A program made the position numbers and the translations under genes. DNA of 64,000 nt from Alphaproteobacteria bacterium (GTDB lineage: Bacteria; Pseudomonadota; Alphaproteobacteria; TMED109): positions 124,001 through 188,000 of the forward strand of contig JAURCJ010000001.1 of NCBI GenBank assembly GCA_030828505.1, read 5' to 3'. Within the stretch, counting starts at the first letter, position 1, and the number at the start of each line of letters is the position of its first letter. Below, one piece after another: positions 56,209 through 64,000 of this stretch. Below the pieces are notes generated by a model. It did not search any database and had not been told where the DNA came from. It saw only the letters and a list, made by a program, of their open reading frames with translations.

Positions 56209-57465
56209 ATGCTTACAAATATTAAAATAAATGAAGACAGATTATGGGATAGTCTTAATGAAATGGCCTTAATTGGAGCTACGGATAAAGGCGGTGTTAA
56301 CAGGCAAGCACTTACAGATTTAGACAAACAATCTAGAGATTTATTTATAAGTTGGTGCAAACAAGAAAACCTATCTATTAATATAGATCAAATGGGAAAT
56401 ATTTTTGCAAGAAGAGATGGAAAAAATAATAATTTACCTCCTATAATGAGCGGAAGTCATCTAGATACGCAACCCACGGGAGGTAGATATGATGGCGCTC
56501 TTGGAGTATTAAGTGCTCTGGAGGTTATCAGAACATTAAATGAATTTAATTATATCACGGAAGCACCTATTGAAATAGTAATGTGGACCAATGAAGAAGG
56601 TTGTCGTTTTCCACCTGCAATGACTGGATCTGCCGTTTTTTCTGGATTACATAATTTAAATGATGCTTTATCTATAAAAGATCCATCTGGAATTACTCTT
56701 GGCTCAGAACTTGAGAGAATAAATTATAATGGGTCCACAAAGTGCGCCTTCCGTCCCATTTCAGGCTTTATAGAAGTTCATATAGAGCAAGGACCAATAC
56801 TCGAAATAGAAAATAAGAACATTGGAATAGTTACAGGAGCTCAGGCTCAGAAATGGTATGAAATTAATGTTATTGGAATGGAGGCACATGCAGGCCCTAC
56901 ACCTATGTCAATAAGAAAAGATGCGCTTGTTGCTTCTGCAGAAATTGTTTTATTAGTAAATTCAATTGGTAATAGTTTTCAACCCGGTGGATGTGCTACA
57001 TGTGGAGTTTTAGAAATTGCTAATCCATCTAGAAATGTAATTCCAGGAAATTGTTTTTTAACCATTGATTTTAGGCATCCAAATGACAAGTCTTTAAAAG
57101 AAATGGAAATTGAGCTTAGAAAAAAAATTAAATTAATAGAAAAAGATAAAAAAGTTAAAATTGAAATTAAACAGATACTTGAATTAAAATCAAATTCATT
57201 TAATAAGTCTATAGTAAATACGATTAAGGATATATCAAATAATCTTAACTATACTAATAAGGAGATTATTTCAGGTGCTGGTCACGATGCAGTTAACATT
57301 AATTCTATAGCTCCAACTGCAATGATCTTTATCCCATGTATTGATGGAATAAGTCATAACGAAATTGAGGATATTTACAAAGAAGATGCAATTAGAGGCA
57401 CGGAGGTATTACTGCACAGTATAATAGAGTTAGCAAACAACTCATCCAAAATTATTAACAACTAA
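56209..57465 (+). CDS. M20-family Zn-dependent amidohydrolase (N-carbamoyl-amino-acid hydrolase / allantoate amidohydrolase type)
   Basis: This 418-residue dinuclear-zinc enzyme cleaves carbamoyl groups from N-carbamoyl amino acids, ureidopropionate or allantoate. Metal ligands are His84 (GSHLDTQPTGG), Asp95 (GRYDGALG), Glu130 with Glu129 as base (MWTNEEGCRFPP), His in FIEVHIEQGP, and a late His in GISHNE. The dimerisation lid includes the AHAGPTPM and RNVIPG segments. Substrate choice among the branches cannot be made by eye. It is followed 22 bases later by gcrA on the same strand, though a functional link is unlikely. Confidence 0.9.
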   Translation: MLTNIKINEDRLWDSLNEMALIGATDKGGVNRQALTDLDKQSRDLFISWCKQENLSINIDQMGNIFARRDGKNNNLPPIMSGSHLDTQPTGGRYDGALGVLSALEVIRTLNEFNYITEAPIEIVMWTNEEGCRFPPAMTGSAVFSGLHNLNDALSIKDPSGITLGSELERINYNGSTKCAFRPISGFIEVHIEQGPILEIENKNIGIVTGAQAQKWYEINVIGMEAHAGPTPMSIRKDALVASAEIVLLVNSIGNSFQPGGCATCGVLEIANPSRNVIPGNCFLTIDFRHPNDKSLKEMEIELRKKIKLIEKDKKVKIEIKQILELKSNSFNKSIVNTIKDISNNLNYTNKEIISGAGHDAVNINSIAPTAMIFIPCIDGISHNEIEDIYKEDAIRGTEVLLHSIIELANNSSKIINN

Positions 57466-57487
57466 TTAAAGTATAGGACAAAAAAAA

Positions 57488-57835
57488 ATGGCATTCAAAT
57501 GGACTGAAGCAAAAGTAAAAAAATTAGCTAAACTTTGGGGTAAAAATATTCCAGCTAGAGATATTGCTGAAAAGCTTGGTGAAGGAATAACAAGAAATGC
57601 CGTCATAGGCAAAGCCAATCGTCTAGGCCTTAATGAAACTAAAAAAGAAAAAAAGCCTGCTGAAGTTAATAATACTGATAAGATGTTTCATCTAAAAATC
57701 AAAGGTTGCAGATGGCCATTTGGAGACCCTGGAACTGATGAATTTCATTTTTGTGGTAAAAGACAAGAAATAGGAAAACCATATTGTTTAGACCACTGTA
57801 TGTTAGCATATAGAAAAAAAGACATAAAAAATTAA
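57488..57835 (+). CDS. gcrA: Cell-cycle regulator GcrA
   Basis: GcrA is an alphaproteobacterial transcription factor that binds sigma70 RNA polymerase and acts at promoters carrying GANTC sites methylated by CcrM. The 115 residues begin with the family helix-turn-helix FKWTEAKVKKLAKLWGKN and GITRNAVIGKANRLGL (residues 33-48). The C-terminal sigma-binding part holds CRWPFGDP, FHFCGKR and PYCLDHC with four cysteines (74, 89, 100, 104). It is shorter than the Caulobacter protein (173) because the middle linker is only about 20 residues. It converges on a PopZ-like gene with 7 bases between stops. Confidence 0.95.
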   Translation: MAFKWTEAKVKKLAKLWGKNIPARDIAEKLGEGITRNAVIGKANRLGLNETKKEKKPAEVNNTDKMFHLKIKGCRWPFGDPGTDEFHFCGKRQEIGKPYCLDHCMLAYRKKDIKN

Positions 57836-57842
57836 AAATATA

Positions 57843-58076
57843 TTATAATTTCTTCTTCGCTATACTATGTAATTCTTCTTTAATTGCCTTTTTAACAACT
57901 TTATCTATATTACCGTCTATCCATTCTTTTAATAAATCTTCCGTAACTTTTACAACAACTTCTTCCACTATTTTTTGAGTCTCTTTTACATTAAAAGTAT
58001 CAGAATATTTTTTTAGTTCTGCTTTGATTGCAGCAGCAGACTTATTGGATAAAATTTTAGTAGATTTATTTTTCAT
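57843..58076 (-). CDS. PopZ-like (DUF2497) protein reduced to the C-terminal core
   Basis: The 77-residue protein matches the conserved C-terminal part of DUF2497/PopZ proteins: an ILSNKSAAAIKAELKKY helix, then VTEDLLKEWIDGNIDKVV and KKAIKEELHSIA, like the LLKEWLDxNLPxIVExLVxxEIxRI consensus. In Caulobacter, PopZ (177 residues) organises the cell pole, and this helical core drives self-assembly. The N-terminal partner-binding segment and the acidic proline-rich linker are absent here. DUF2497 genes commonly lie by valS; this one lies convergent with gcrA. AGG about 7 bases upstream supports the ATG. Confidence 0.72.
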   Translation of the reverse strand: MKNKSTKILSNKSAAAIKAELKKYSDTFNVKETQKIVEEVVVKVTEDLLKEWIDGNIDKVVKKAIKEELHSIAKKKL

Positions 58077-58201
58077 AATTAACCTAAGGTCATTTAAATA
58101 AATTTTATTTTAAATTAAAATTATTTATTAACAATATATATTAGTAATAAAAATAATAACAACGTTATAATTAAAAGTATAATAAATATGAAAGAGTTTA
58201 G

Positions 58202-58969
58202 ATGTTAAGCTTTATAAGTAATGCAGTTAAAAATAAAGAATATATAATATTTATTCATGGAATAGCAAGCACATCAGAAACTTTTAAGAATCAAATAAAA
58301 CTATTTAAAAAAGAGTTTTCTATAATTTCTTTAGACCTTCCTGGCTATGGAAGATCCGCACAAATTAAAAATATTACTATAAGCAAATATGCTGATATAA
58401 TTTACAATTTTTTATTATCAAAAAATATTAGTAAACCAATTCTTATTGGTCATTCACTAGGAGGTATGATAGTTCAAGAAATAATAACTAAAAAAGTAAG
58501 TTTTGCTAAAGCAGCAGTTTTAATAGCTACTAGTGCAAAATTTGGCAGTAATGATGAATCTTGGCAAAACAATTTTATATCTTCACGACTTGAACCTTTA
58601 GATAAAGGTAAATCTATGAAAGATATATCAACAAAATCAATTACAAACATAATGGCGCCAAACCCTCATAAAAAAACTATAAATTTTGCCAGTAAAATAA
58701 TGGGGTCTATTTCAAAAAATACCTATAAATCAGCAATACATTCATTAATTGGATTTGATTTAAGACATAAGCTACAAGATATTATTATACCAACATTATT
58801 GATCTCTGGAGAGAAAGATAAACAAGCCCCATCTAAGACTATGAAAAGCATGTCAAAAAAAATTAAATATTGCCAATACATAGAAATTAAAAATTGTGGA
58901 CACTTGATACATTTAGAAAAACCTGAAATATTTGATAAAAGTATTAAAGATTTCATATTAAATTTATAA
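58202..58969 (+). CDS. Alpha/beta-fold hydrolase
   Basis: The 255-residue protein has the alpha/beta hydrolase triad: nucleophile Ser85 in IGHSLGGM, acid Asp near residue 208 in SGEKDKQAP, and His234 in NCGHLIHLEKPE. The oxyanion-hole motif FIHGIAST is near residue 17. Overall it resembles 3-oxoadipate enol-lactonase and C-C-bond hydrolases. It lacks a signal peptide, so it is cytoplasmic. It opens the six-gene operon ending in the TRAP transporter (next gene 21 bases downstream) and may release or hydrolyse the ester or thioester form of the substrate. The precise substrate is unknown. Confidence 0.85.
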   Translation: MLSFISNAVKNKEYIIFIHGIASTSETFKNQIKLFKKEFSIISLDLPGYGRSAQIKNITISKYADIIYNFLLSKNISKPILIGHSLGGMIVQEIITKKVSFAKAAVLIATSAKFGSNDESWQNNFISSRLEPLDKGKSMKDISTKSITNIMAPNPHKKTINFASKIMGSISKNTYKSAIHSLIGFDLRHKLQDIIIPTLLISGEKDKQAPSKTMKSMSKKIKYCQYIEIKNCGHLIHLEKPEIFDKSIKDFILNL

Positions 58970-58990
58970 TATTTTAAAAGGAAAAATTTA

Positions 58991-60238
58991 ATGCAAAATA
59001 TTGATGAACCTATTTTTGAAACAAAAGCTTTTAAACTTAATAAGCTTGAAGAAAGCCTATCTAAGAAAGCAAGAGAGCTAGGAATAAAAAAATTTGCTAA
59101 TAGGGCCTTTAAATATGATGATGATGCAGTTTTTCCTATAGAAAATTATAAAGATTTATATAAGGAAGGTTTTTTAGGTATATGTATACCTAAAAGTCAA
59201 GGGGGGCTTGGCGCAGGTTTTAGAGGTTATGCTTTAGCAGCTGCAGAAATAGGAAGATATTGTGGAGCAACTGCTCTGACTTGGAATATGCATGTATGTT
59301 CAACTTTATGGACAGGTATTTTAGCTGATGACCTAAAAATGCCAAAAAAAATGCAAGAAACTCATAATAAAAAAAGATCTATGCATTATAAAAGAATTAT
59401 TAAGGAAGGTGCTATTTATTCTCAGCCTTTCTCAGAGGGTGGAGGTGGAGCAGCAGGAGCTACTCCTTTTTTAACTAATGCTCAACCAACAAAAAATGGT
59501 TGGATAGTAAATGGAAAAAAGATATTTGCTTCTTTATCAGGTCATGCATCATATTATGGAATATTATGTACAGAAAAGAAGCCTGATGAGTTATCTTCTC
59601 AGAAAGATACATTATACCTTGCTATTCCTGCTGAAGCAGAAGGAGTAAGTGTGCAAGGAGAATGGAATCCATTAGGGATGAGAGGCACTATTTCAAAAAC
59701 TTTAATTTTTAAAGATGTATTTGTGCCAAAAAACTCTGCCTTAATGCCCAAAGGAAAATATTATGAAGCAGCTAAAAGATGGCCTCATATGTTCTTAACT
59801 CTTTCTCCAACATATGTAGGCTTAGCTCAAGCTGCTATAGATTTTACTATTAAGTATTTAAGAGGAGAACTTCCTAATACCCCCCCAATAAAAAGAAGAA
59901 TGTATGCAACAAAGCAGTTAACAGTTGCAGAAATGCAAATTCAAATGGAAAATATAAAAACAATATGGTTTCAAAGTATATCTGAGGCACGAGTTGATCC
60001 AAGTCCTCAACAAATTAAAAGAGCCTACGCGACACAATATACTGTAATGGAAGGTGCTCACAAAATTGCACAATTGGCTATAAGAACTTGCGGAGGTCAA
60101 GCAATGTTAAAGTCATTATCTTTGGAAAGAATATTTAGAGACTCAAGATGTGGGTCTCTTATGCTCCCGTGGACTGCTGAAATTTGTCTAGACAGGATAG
60201 GAAAAACTTCACTTTATAATTTTGGAGAGAAAGATTAA
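58991..60238 (+). CDS. Acyl-CoA dehydrogenase-family flavoprotein with atypical active site
   Basis: The 415-residue protein has the acyl-CoA dehydrogenase fold: an N-terminal helical domain with GFLGICIPKSQGGLG, the central beta domain with GGAAGATPFLTN and WIVNGKKIFAS, and C-terminal helices with CGGQAMLKSLSLERIFRDSR. The usual catalytic glutamate in the YEGTSE motif is replaced: the sequence there reads MLPWTAEI (Pro393-Trp394). The alternative base position of isovaleryl-CoA dehydrogenases also seems non-acidic. It may therefore be a flavin monooxygenase-type (DszC-like) or other non-dehydrogenase member. It lies between hydrolase and ligase genes in one operon. Confidence 0.8.
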   Translation: MQNIDEPIFETKAFKLNKLEESLSKKARELGIKKFANRAFKYDDDAVFPIENYKDLYKEGFLGICIPKSQGGLGAGFRGYALAAAEIGRYCGATALTWNMHVCSTLWTGILADDLKMPKKMQETHNKKRSMHYKRIIKEGAIYSQPFSEGGGGAAGATPFLTNAQPTKNGWIVNGKKIFASLSGHASYYGILCTEKKPDELSSQKDTLYLAIPAEAEGVSVQGEWNPLGMRGTISKTLIFKDVFVPKNSALMPKGKYYEAAKRWPHMFLTLSPTYVGLAQAAIDFTIKYLRGELPNTPPIKRRMYATKQLTVAEMQIQMENIKTIWFQSISEARVDPSPQQIKRAYATQYTVMEGAHKIAQLAIRTCGGQAMLKSLSLERIFRDSRCGSLMLPWTAEICLDRIGKTSLYNFGEKD

Positions 60239-60246
60239 TACCTCTC

Positions 60247-61767
60247 ATGGAACATAATCTATATATCCATATTGAAAAAAACGCATTAAAATTTCCTAAT
60301 AATATAGCTATAAGATCTCAGAATAATGAAATTTCTTACTCTTCTTTTCTAAATAATATAAATCTGTTTGTAGATTATTTGTTTTATACTTTAAGTCTTC
60401 GAAAAGGTGATAGAATTGCAATACTTGCATACAATAGAGTAGAGTTTTTATCACTATTCTATGCCTGTGCTAAATTAGGAATAATATTAACACCCATAAA
60501 TTGGCGGCTAACAAGCTTTGAAATAATTCATATACTTAAAGATGTAGAAACAACATATTTATTTTCAGACACAGATTTTTTAAAAACGTTAAAAACAATA
60601 AAAAATAAGATAAATAATTTTAATATAATTGATTTAGATAAAATTAAATTCAAAAAAACTATTAATTATAAAAGAAAATGTATTAAAAATTATAATTTAC
60701 CTTTATTAATAGTTTATACATCTGGCACAACTGGAACTCCTAAAGGTGCTGTTTTATCTCAGAGTGCTCTATATTATAATATACTCAATAGTATTAATAT
60801 GCACAGATTTAATAATAAAAGCCATGTCTTAACAGTTATTCCATTATTTCATGTAGGAGGTTTAAATATACAAACGATACCTGCATTACATATAGGAGCA
60901 AAAGTAACTCTTCATAAAAAATTTGAAATCAATAATACTTTTAAAGAACTTAAAAGTAAATCAATCACTCATTCAGTATTTGTGCCAACTATCTTAGACG
61001 TATTAATAAAAAGTAAAGAATGGGACACAAGTAATTTTTCGTCACTAAAAGCTATTACAACCGGGTCTACAATAGTATCTTCAGATTTAATTAGGGCCTA
61101 TGAAAAGAAAAAAATTCCTATTATACAAGTTTATGGTTCTACAGAAACCGCTCCTATAGCAATTTGCCAAAGAATATCTAATGGTAGGTCCCCTTATGGT
61201 AATGTTGGAACAGTAGCAAAATATAATAAAGCTAAAATATTTGATAAAGATTTTAAAACTACTCCAACTGGTAGTATTGGAGAAATTGGAATTAAAGGCC
61301 TAAATTTATTCTCTTACTATTGGAACGATAAATATAAATCAAAATATGCATTTAAAAATGGTTGGTTTATGACTGGAGATTATGGAAAAAAAGATAAGAA
61401 TAATAAGTTTTACATTGTGGGAAGGAAAGAAAATATCATTATATCAGGTGGAGAAAATATATATCCTGCTGAAGTAGAAAAAATACTTAATCAAGAAAAT
61501 AATATTTTAGAAGCAGCTGTTTTAGGAATATCTGATAAAAAATGGCAAGAAATTCCTATTGCTTTTGTAAAAATTGATAGTACATTGAAATTTAATTTTT
61601 CTAATTGTAAAAATAATTTAGAAAAAAAATTAGCAAGCTATAAAATACCAAAAAGTATATTATTAATTGAAGAACTTCCTAAAAATGCTCTTGGAAAAAT
61701 TGATTATAAATTATTAAAAGAGTATTATAAAACCCTAAATATAAAAAAATATAAGAAAGTAAAATAA
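60247..61767 (+). CDS. AMP-forming acyl-CoA ligase (ANL superfamily)
   Basis: This 506-residue enzyme activates a carboxylic acid to its CoA thioester via an acyl-adenylate. The AMP-binding P-loop VYTSGTTGTPKG is at residues 157-168. Next come the YGSTETAP adenine motif, the GWFMTGDYGK hinge region, the IISGGENIYPAEVE motif and the catalytic lysine 484 in NALGKIDYK. The length suits medium- or aryl-acid ligases rather than acetyl-CoA synthetase. It starts 8 bases after the flavoprotein gene and 2 bases before dctP, so it probably activates the acid that the transporter brings in. Confidence 0.9.
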   Translation: MEHNLYIHIEKNALKFPNNIAIRSQNNEISYSSFLNNINLFVDYLFYTLSLRKGDRIAILAYNRVEFLSLFYACAKLGIILTPINWRLTSFEIIHILKDVETTYLFSDTDFLKTLKTIKNKINNFNIIDLDKIKFKKTINYKRKCIKNYNLPLLIVYTSGTTGTPKGAVLSQSALYYNILNSINMHRFNNKSHVLTVIPLFHVGGLNIQTIPALHIGAKVTLHKKFEINNTFKELKSKSITHSVFVPTILDVLIKSKEWDTSNFSSLKAITTGSTIVSSDLIRAYEKKKIPIIQVYGSTETAPIAICQRISNGRSPYGNVGTVAKYNKAKIFDKDFKTTPTGSIGEIGIKGLNLFSYYWNDKYKSKYAFKNGWFMTGDYGKKDKNNKFYIVGRKENIIISGGENIYPAEVEKILNQENNILEAAVLGISDKKWQEIPIAFVKIDSTLKFNFSNCKNNLEKKLASYKIPKSILLIEELPKNALGKIDYKLLKEYYKTLNIKKYKKVK

Positions 61768-61769
61768 TA

Positions 61770-62780
61770 ATGGTTAAATTATTATTTATAATATTATTAT
61801 TTATAATGCCTATAAAAAGTTATGCTGAGACAACCTTACGTATGGCTAGTTGGCTTCCGCCTAAACACCCATGGGTATTAGATATTATGATACCATGGAT
61901 TGAAAATGTAAAAACTGCTACAAATGGTAGAGTAAATATTCAATTATTAAGTGCTCCTATTGGTCCTCCTCCAGCTCATTTTAACTTTGCCGTTAATGGC
62001 ATTGCAGACATTACCTATGGAGTTCATAATTACACTGCAGGAAGATTTTCTAGTACTCAAATAGCTGAACTTCCATTTTTAAGTGATAGTTCGGAAATTT
62101 TATCTGTAGCTTGGCAACGAATATATGAACAGGAGTTAATGCACCTAGAAGAACATAAGGGTACACACCTGCTAGGTGTTTTTACTCATGGTCCAGGGCA
62201 ATTATGGTTTAATAAAAAATATGAAACCTTAGATGATATCAAAGGATTAAAAGTAAGAATTGGTGGAGGCATAGCACAAAGCTCTGCTAAGGCTTTAGGT
62301 TTAGTTCCTTTACAAGCACCTGTTACAAAAGCATATGAACTTTTATCTGGAGGTGTAGCAGATGGTATACAACTGCCCGGTGAAAGTATTTCTTTTTTTA
62401 AGTTAGACAGAATAATAAAACAAGGATTTATGTTTGATGGAGGTTTATATAATGTAAGTATGTTCTTAGTTATAAATAAGAAGAAATGGAATAAACTATC
62501 AGACGAAGATAAAGAAGCAATAAAATCAGTCTCTGGAGAAGCTCTTGCTAAAATGGCTGGCAAAGCATGGGATCGAGCAGATACAAATGGTATTGATGCT
62601 TCAATTAAAAATGGAGTATTACTAAAAGTATTATCAGAAAATGAAAAAGATAAAGTAAGAAAGTTACTCACTCCTATTATAGAAAATACTCTTGAAAAAA
62701 TTTCTAAACAAAAAAATATAAATGCAAAAAATATTTATTCAAGACTTCTTGCAGAAATCAAATTAATAAAAAACGAATAA
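61770..62780 (+). CDS. dctP: TRAP transporter substrate-binding protein DctP
   Basis: This is the periplasmic receptor of a TRAP transporter, 336 residues long. It has a Sec signal (about residues 1-19, ending in SYA). The mature protein begins TTLRMASWLPPKHPWV, with the DctP-family FNFAVNGIADITYGVHNYT segment and the GLKVRIGGGIAQSSAKALG motif. The arginine of that motif normally salt-bridges a substrate carboxylate, which indicates an organic acid ligand. It lies two bases after the CoA-ligase gene. Confidence 0.92.
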   Translation: MVKLLFIILLFIMPIKSYAETTLRMASWLPPKHPWVLDIMIPWIENVKTATNGRVNIQLLSAPIGPPPAHFNFAVNGIADITYGVHNYTAGRFSSTQIAELPFLSDSSEILSVAWQRIYEQELMHLEEHKGTHLLGVFTHGPGQLWFNKKYETLDDIKGLKVRIGGGIAQSSAKALGLVPLQAPVTKAYELLSGGVADGIQLPGESISFFKLDRIIKQGFMFDGGLYNVSMFLVINKKKWNKLSDEDKEAIKSVSGEALAKMAGKAWDRADTNGIDASIKNGVLLKVLSENEKDKVRKLLTPIIENTLEKISKQKNINAKNIYSRLLAEIKLIKNE

Positions 62781-62789
62781 TCATAAATT

Positions 62790-63293
62790 ATGATAAAATT
62801 ACTTTTTAATACGTCAAACAAAATACTTTTAAGTTTTTGTATTTTATCTTTATCAGTACTAGTTTTAATCACTGTAGCAGATGTTTTTGGAAGGTATTTA
62901 CTTGGAATTCCTTTGTCTGGCACAAGTGAAATTACAGAAATTATTTTAGGTATTTTGATATATATTGGTTTACCGTATATTTCAAAAAAAGAAGAACATA
63001 TTTCTGTGTCTTTATTATCAAATTATCTTTCTAATAATTTGAAAATTATTCATAAAATATTAGTTAACTTTATTGTTACTTTATTATTATTAGTAATTGC
63101 AAGACAACTATATCTTCATGGCATAGATCTCAAATCATATCAAGAAGTAACTACTTTTCTAGAAATTCCGAAAGCTCCTATAGCTTTTGCTATGGCATTG
63201 TTAACAGTATTAGCCTCTTTTAATACAGTATTGAATATGCTTAGTTATATATTTGAAAAAAGATCTATAACTACAGATAAACAAAGTATTTAA
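62790..63293 (+). CDS. dctQ: TRAP transporter small membrane subunit DctQ
   Basis: The 167-residue protein has four membrane segments. The DctQ-family motif VADVFGRYLLGIPLSGTSEI follows the first helix (about residues 28-47), with GLPYISKKEEHISVSLL after the second. It pairs with DctM in the membrane to use the sodium gradient for uptake. It begins 9 bases after dctP and ends 3 bases before dctM. Confidence 0.92.
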   Translation: MIKLLFNTSNKILLSFCILSLSVLVLITVADVFGRYLLGIPLSGTSEITEIILGILIYIGLPYISKKEEHISVSLLSNYLSNNLKIIHKILVNFIVTLLLLVIARQLYLHGIDLKSYQEVTTFLEIPKAPIAFAMALLTVLASFNTVLNMLSYIFEKRSITTDKQSI

Positions 63294-63296
63294 AAA

Positions 63297-64000
63297 ATGT
63301 TTATTTGGATAATAGGTTTAATATTAGTAGTTTTAATGATAGCTTTGGGTCTACCTATAGCATTTTCAATGTTAATAGTCGGTTTTTTAGGTCTAGTTAC
63401 TTTAATAGGCCTTGATCCAGCACTAGCAATGATAGGGCAAATATTTTTTGATAATGGAATGAATTACACTTTATCAATATTACCTTTATTTTTATTGATG
63501 GGTAATTTTGTTGTAAAGGCTGGTTTAGCTGATGAACTATATAATTCTGCTAATGCTTGGCTCAGACATAAAAAAGGTGGTTTAGCTATGGCTACTATAA
63601 TTGCATGTGGAGGTTTTAGCTCTGTTTGTGGTTCATCTCTAGCAACAGCAGCAACTATGGCTAAGATAGCATTACCATCGATGAAAAAATATAACTACCC
63701 TGATTCTTTAGCGACGGGAGCTATTGCCGCAGGTGGAACTTTAGGTATTTTGATACCACCCTCAATGATACTTGTTCTATATGGCATTATAACTAGCCAA
63801 GATATTGGGCAATTATTTTTAGCAGGTATTGTTCCAGGTCTATTAGGAATATTAGGATATATTGTTGCAGTAAAAATTTCAGTATCAACTAATAAAAAAT
63901 CTTTCAAAACTCAATCTGCTCTCCCTTTAGTAGATAGAGTGAAATCATTAAAAGGCGTTTTAGGAATTATATCTCTATTTATTTTAGTCATGGGAGGAAT
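63297..64000 (+). CDS. dctM: TRAP transporter large membrane subunit DctM, N-terminal part (runs off the window)
   Basis: The 234 codons present start MFIWIIGLILVVLMIALGLP and contain the DctM hallmarks LPLFLLMGNFV, CGGFSSVCGSSLATAATM and GTLGILIPPSMILVLYG. These hairpins build the transport core of TRAP systems. Only a bit more than half of a typical 430-residue DctM is inside the window; the rest lies to the right. No frameshift is visible. It is the sixth gene of the operon that starts with the alpha/beta hydrolase. Confidence 0.93.
   Translation, partial: MFIWIIGLILVVLMIALGLPIAFSMLIVGFLGLVTLIGLDPALAMIGQIFFDNGMNYTLSILPLFLLMGNFVVKAGLADELYNSANAWLRHKKGGLAMATIIACGGFSSVCGSSLATAATMAKIALPSMKKYNYPDSLATGAIAAGGTLGILIPPSMILVLYGIITSQDIGQLFLAGIVPGLLGILGYIVAVKISVSTNKKSFKTQSALPLVDRVKSLKGVLGIISLFILVMGG

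Noticed and set aside
62186-62671. 161-codon open frame on the minus strand
   Set aside because: Antisense to dctP, with no ribosome site and no recognisable domain.

Overview
The window is very AT-rich (about 70 % A+T by eye), densely coding and free of insertion sequences, CRISPR arrays and tRNAs. It looks like a chromosome segment of a streamlined, probably marine, alphaproteobacterium. The evidence is a GcrA cell-cycle regulator, a PopZ-like (DUF2497) protein, a split three-gene proton-translocating transhydrogenase, COQ9, a TRAP transporter, and the order DjlA-like / AmpD / rnpB / mraZ in front of the division-cell-wall (dcw) cluster. Genus cannot be fixed from the sequence alone.

Positions 1-27,858 are almost entirely on the minus strand. 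Read in that direction they start with a DjlA-like co-chaperone, an AmpD-type amidase and RNase P RNA. The dcw cluster follows: mraZ, rsmH, ftsL, ftsZ, ftsI, murE, murF, mraY, murD, ftsW, murG, murC, murB, ddl, ftsQ, ftsA, lpxC, then a gene for an exported MORN-repeat protein. Together these make UDP-MurNAc-pentapeptide, lipids I and II, the septal synthase FtsW/FtsI and the Z ring, plus the first committed step of lipid A synthesis. The striking point is that ftsZ lies between ftsL and ftsI, while its usual place between ftsA and lpxC is an 88-base gap. After a plus-strand pair (hisN-type phosphatase, ETF-ubiquinone oxidoreductase) the minus strand resumes with bamD, recN and the start of ligA, which runs off the left edge.

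Positions 27,945-52,773 are mixed housekeeping and metabolism. They hold a fused hydantoinase/5-oxoprolinase, mlaA-mlaC, ettA, an SLC13/DASS carrier, a tiny histidine-rich exported peptide, and pntA1-pntA2-pntB. An indolepyruvate-oxidoreductase-like gene pair with a glyoxalase-II-type hydrolase comes next, then a 2-hydroxyacid dehydrogenase, rpsU, def-coq9, purE-purK, pyrD with a HAD phosphatase, a Y-family polymerase, a rhomboid protease and a haem-binding DUF3365 protein.

Positions 52,938-64,000 are catabolic and regulatory. They contain an aldo-keto reductase with a dienelactone hydrolase, a zeta-GST/FAH-family pair typical of the end of gentisate or homogentisate breakdown, and an M20 amidohydrolase. 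Convergent gcrA and mini-popZ genes follow. The last block is one tight operon: alpha/beta hydrolase, acyl-CoA-dehydrogenase-like flavoprotein, acyl-CoA ligase and TRAP transporter dctPQM. It is cut by the right edge and looks like an uptake-and-activation route for an unidentified carboxylic acid.

No clearly novel defence or mobile system was seen. The most unusual observations are the moved ftsZ, the PopZ protein reduced to its C-terminal core beside gcrA, and the acyl-CoA-dehydrogenase homologue that seems to lack the catalytic glutamate.
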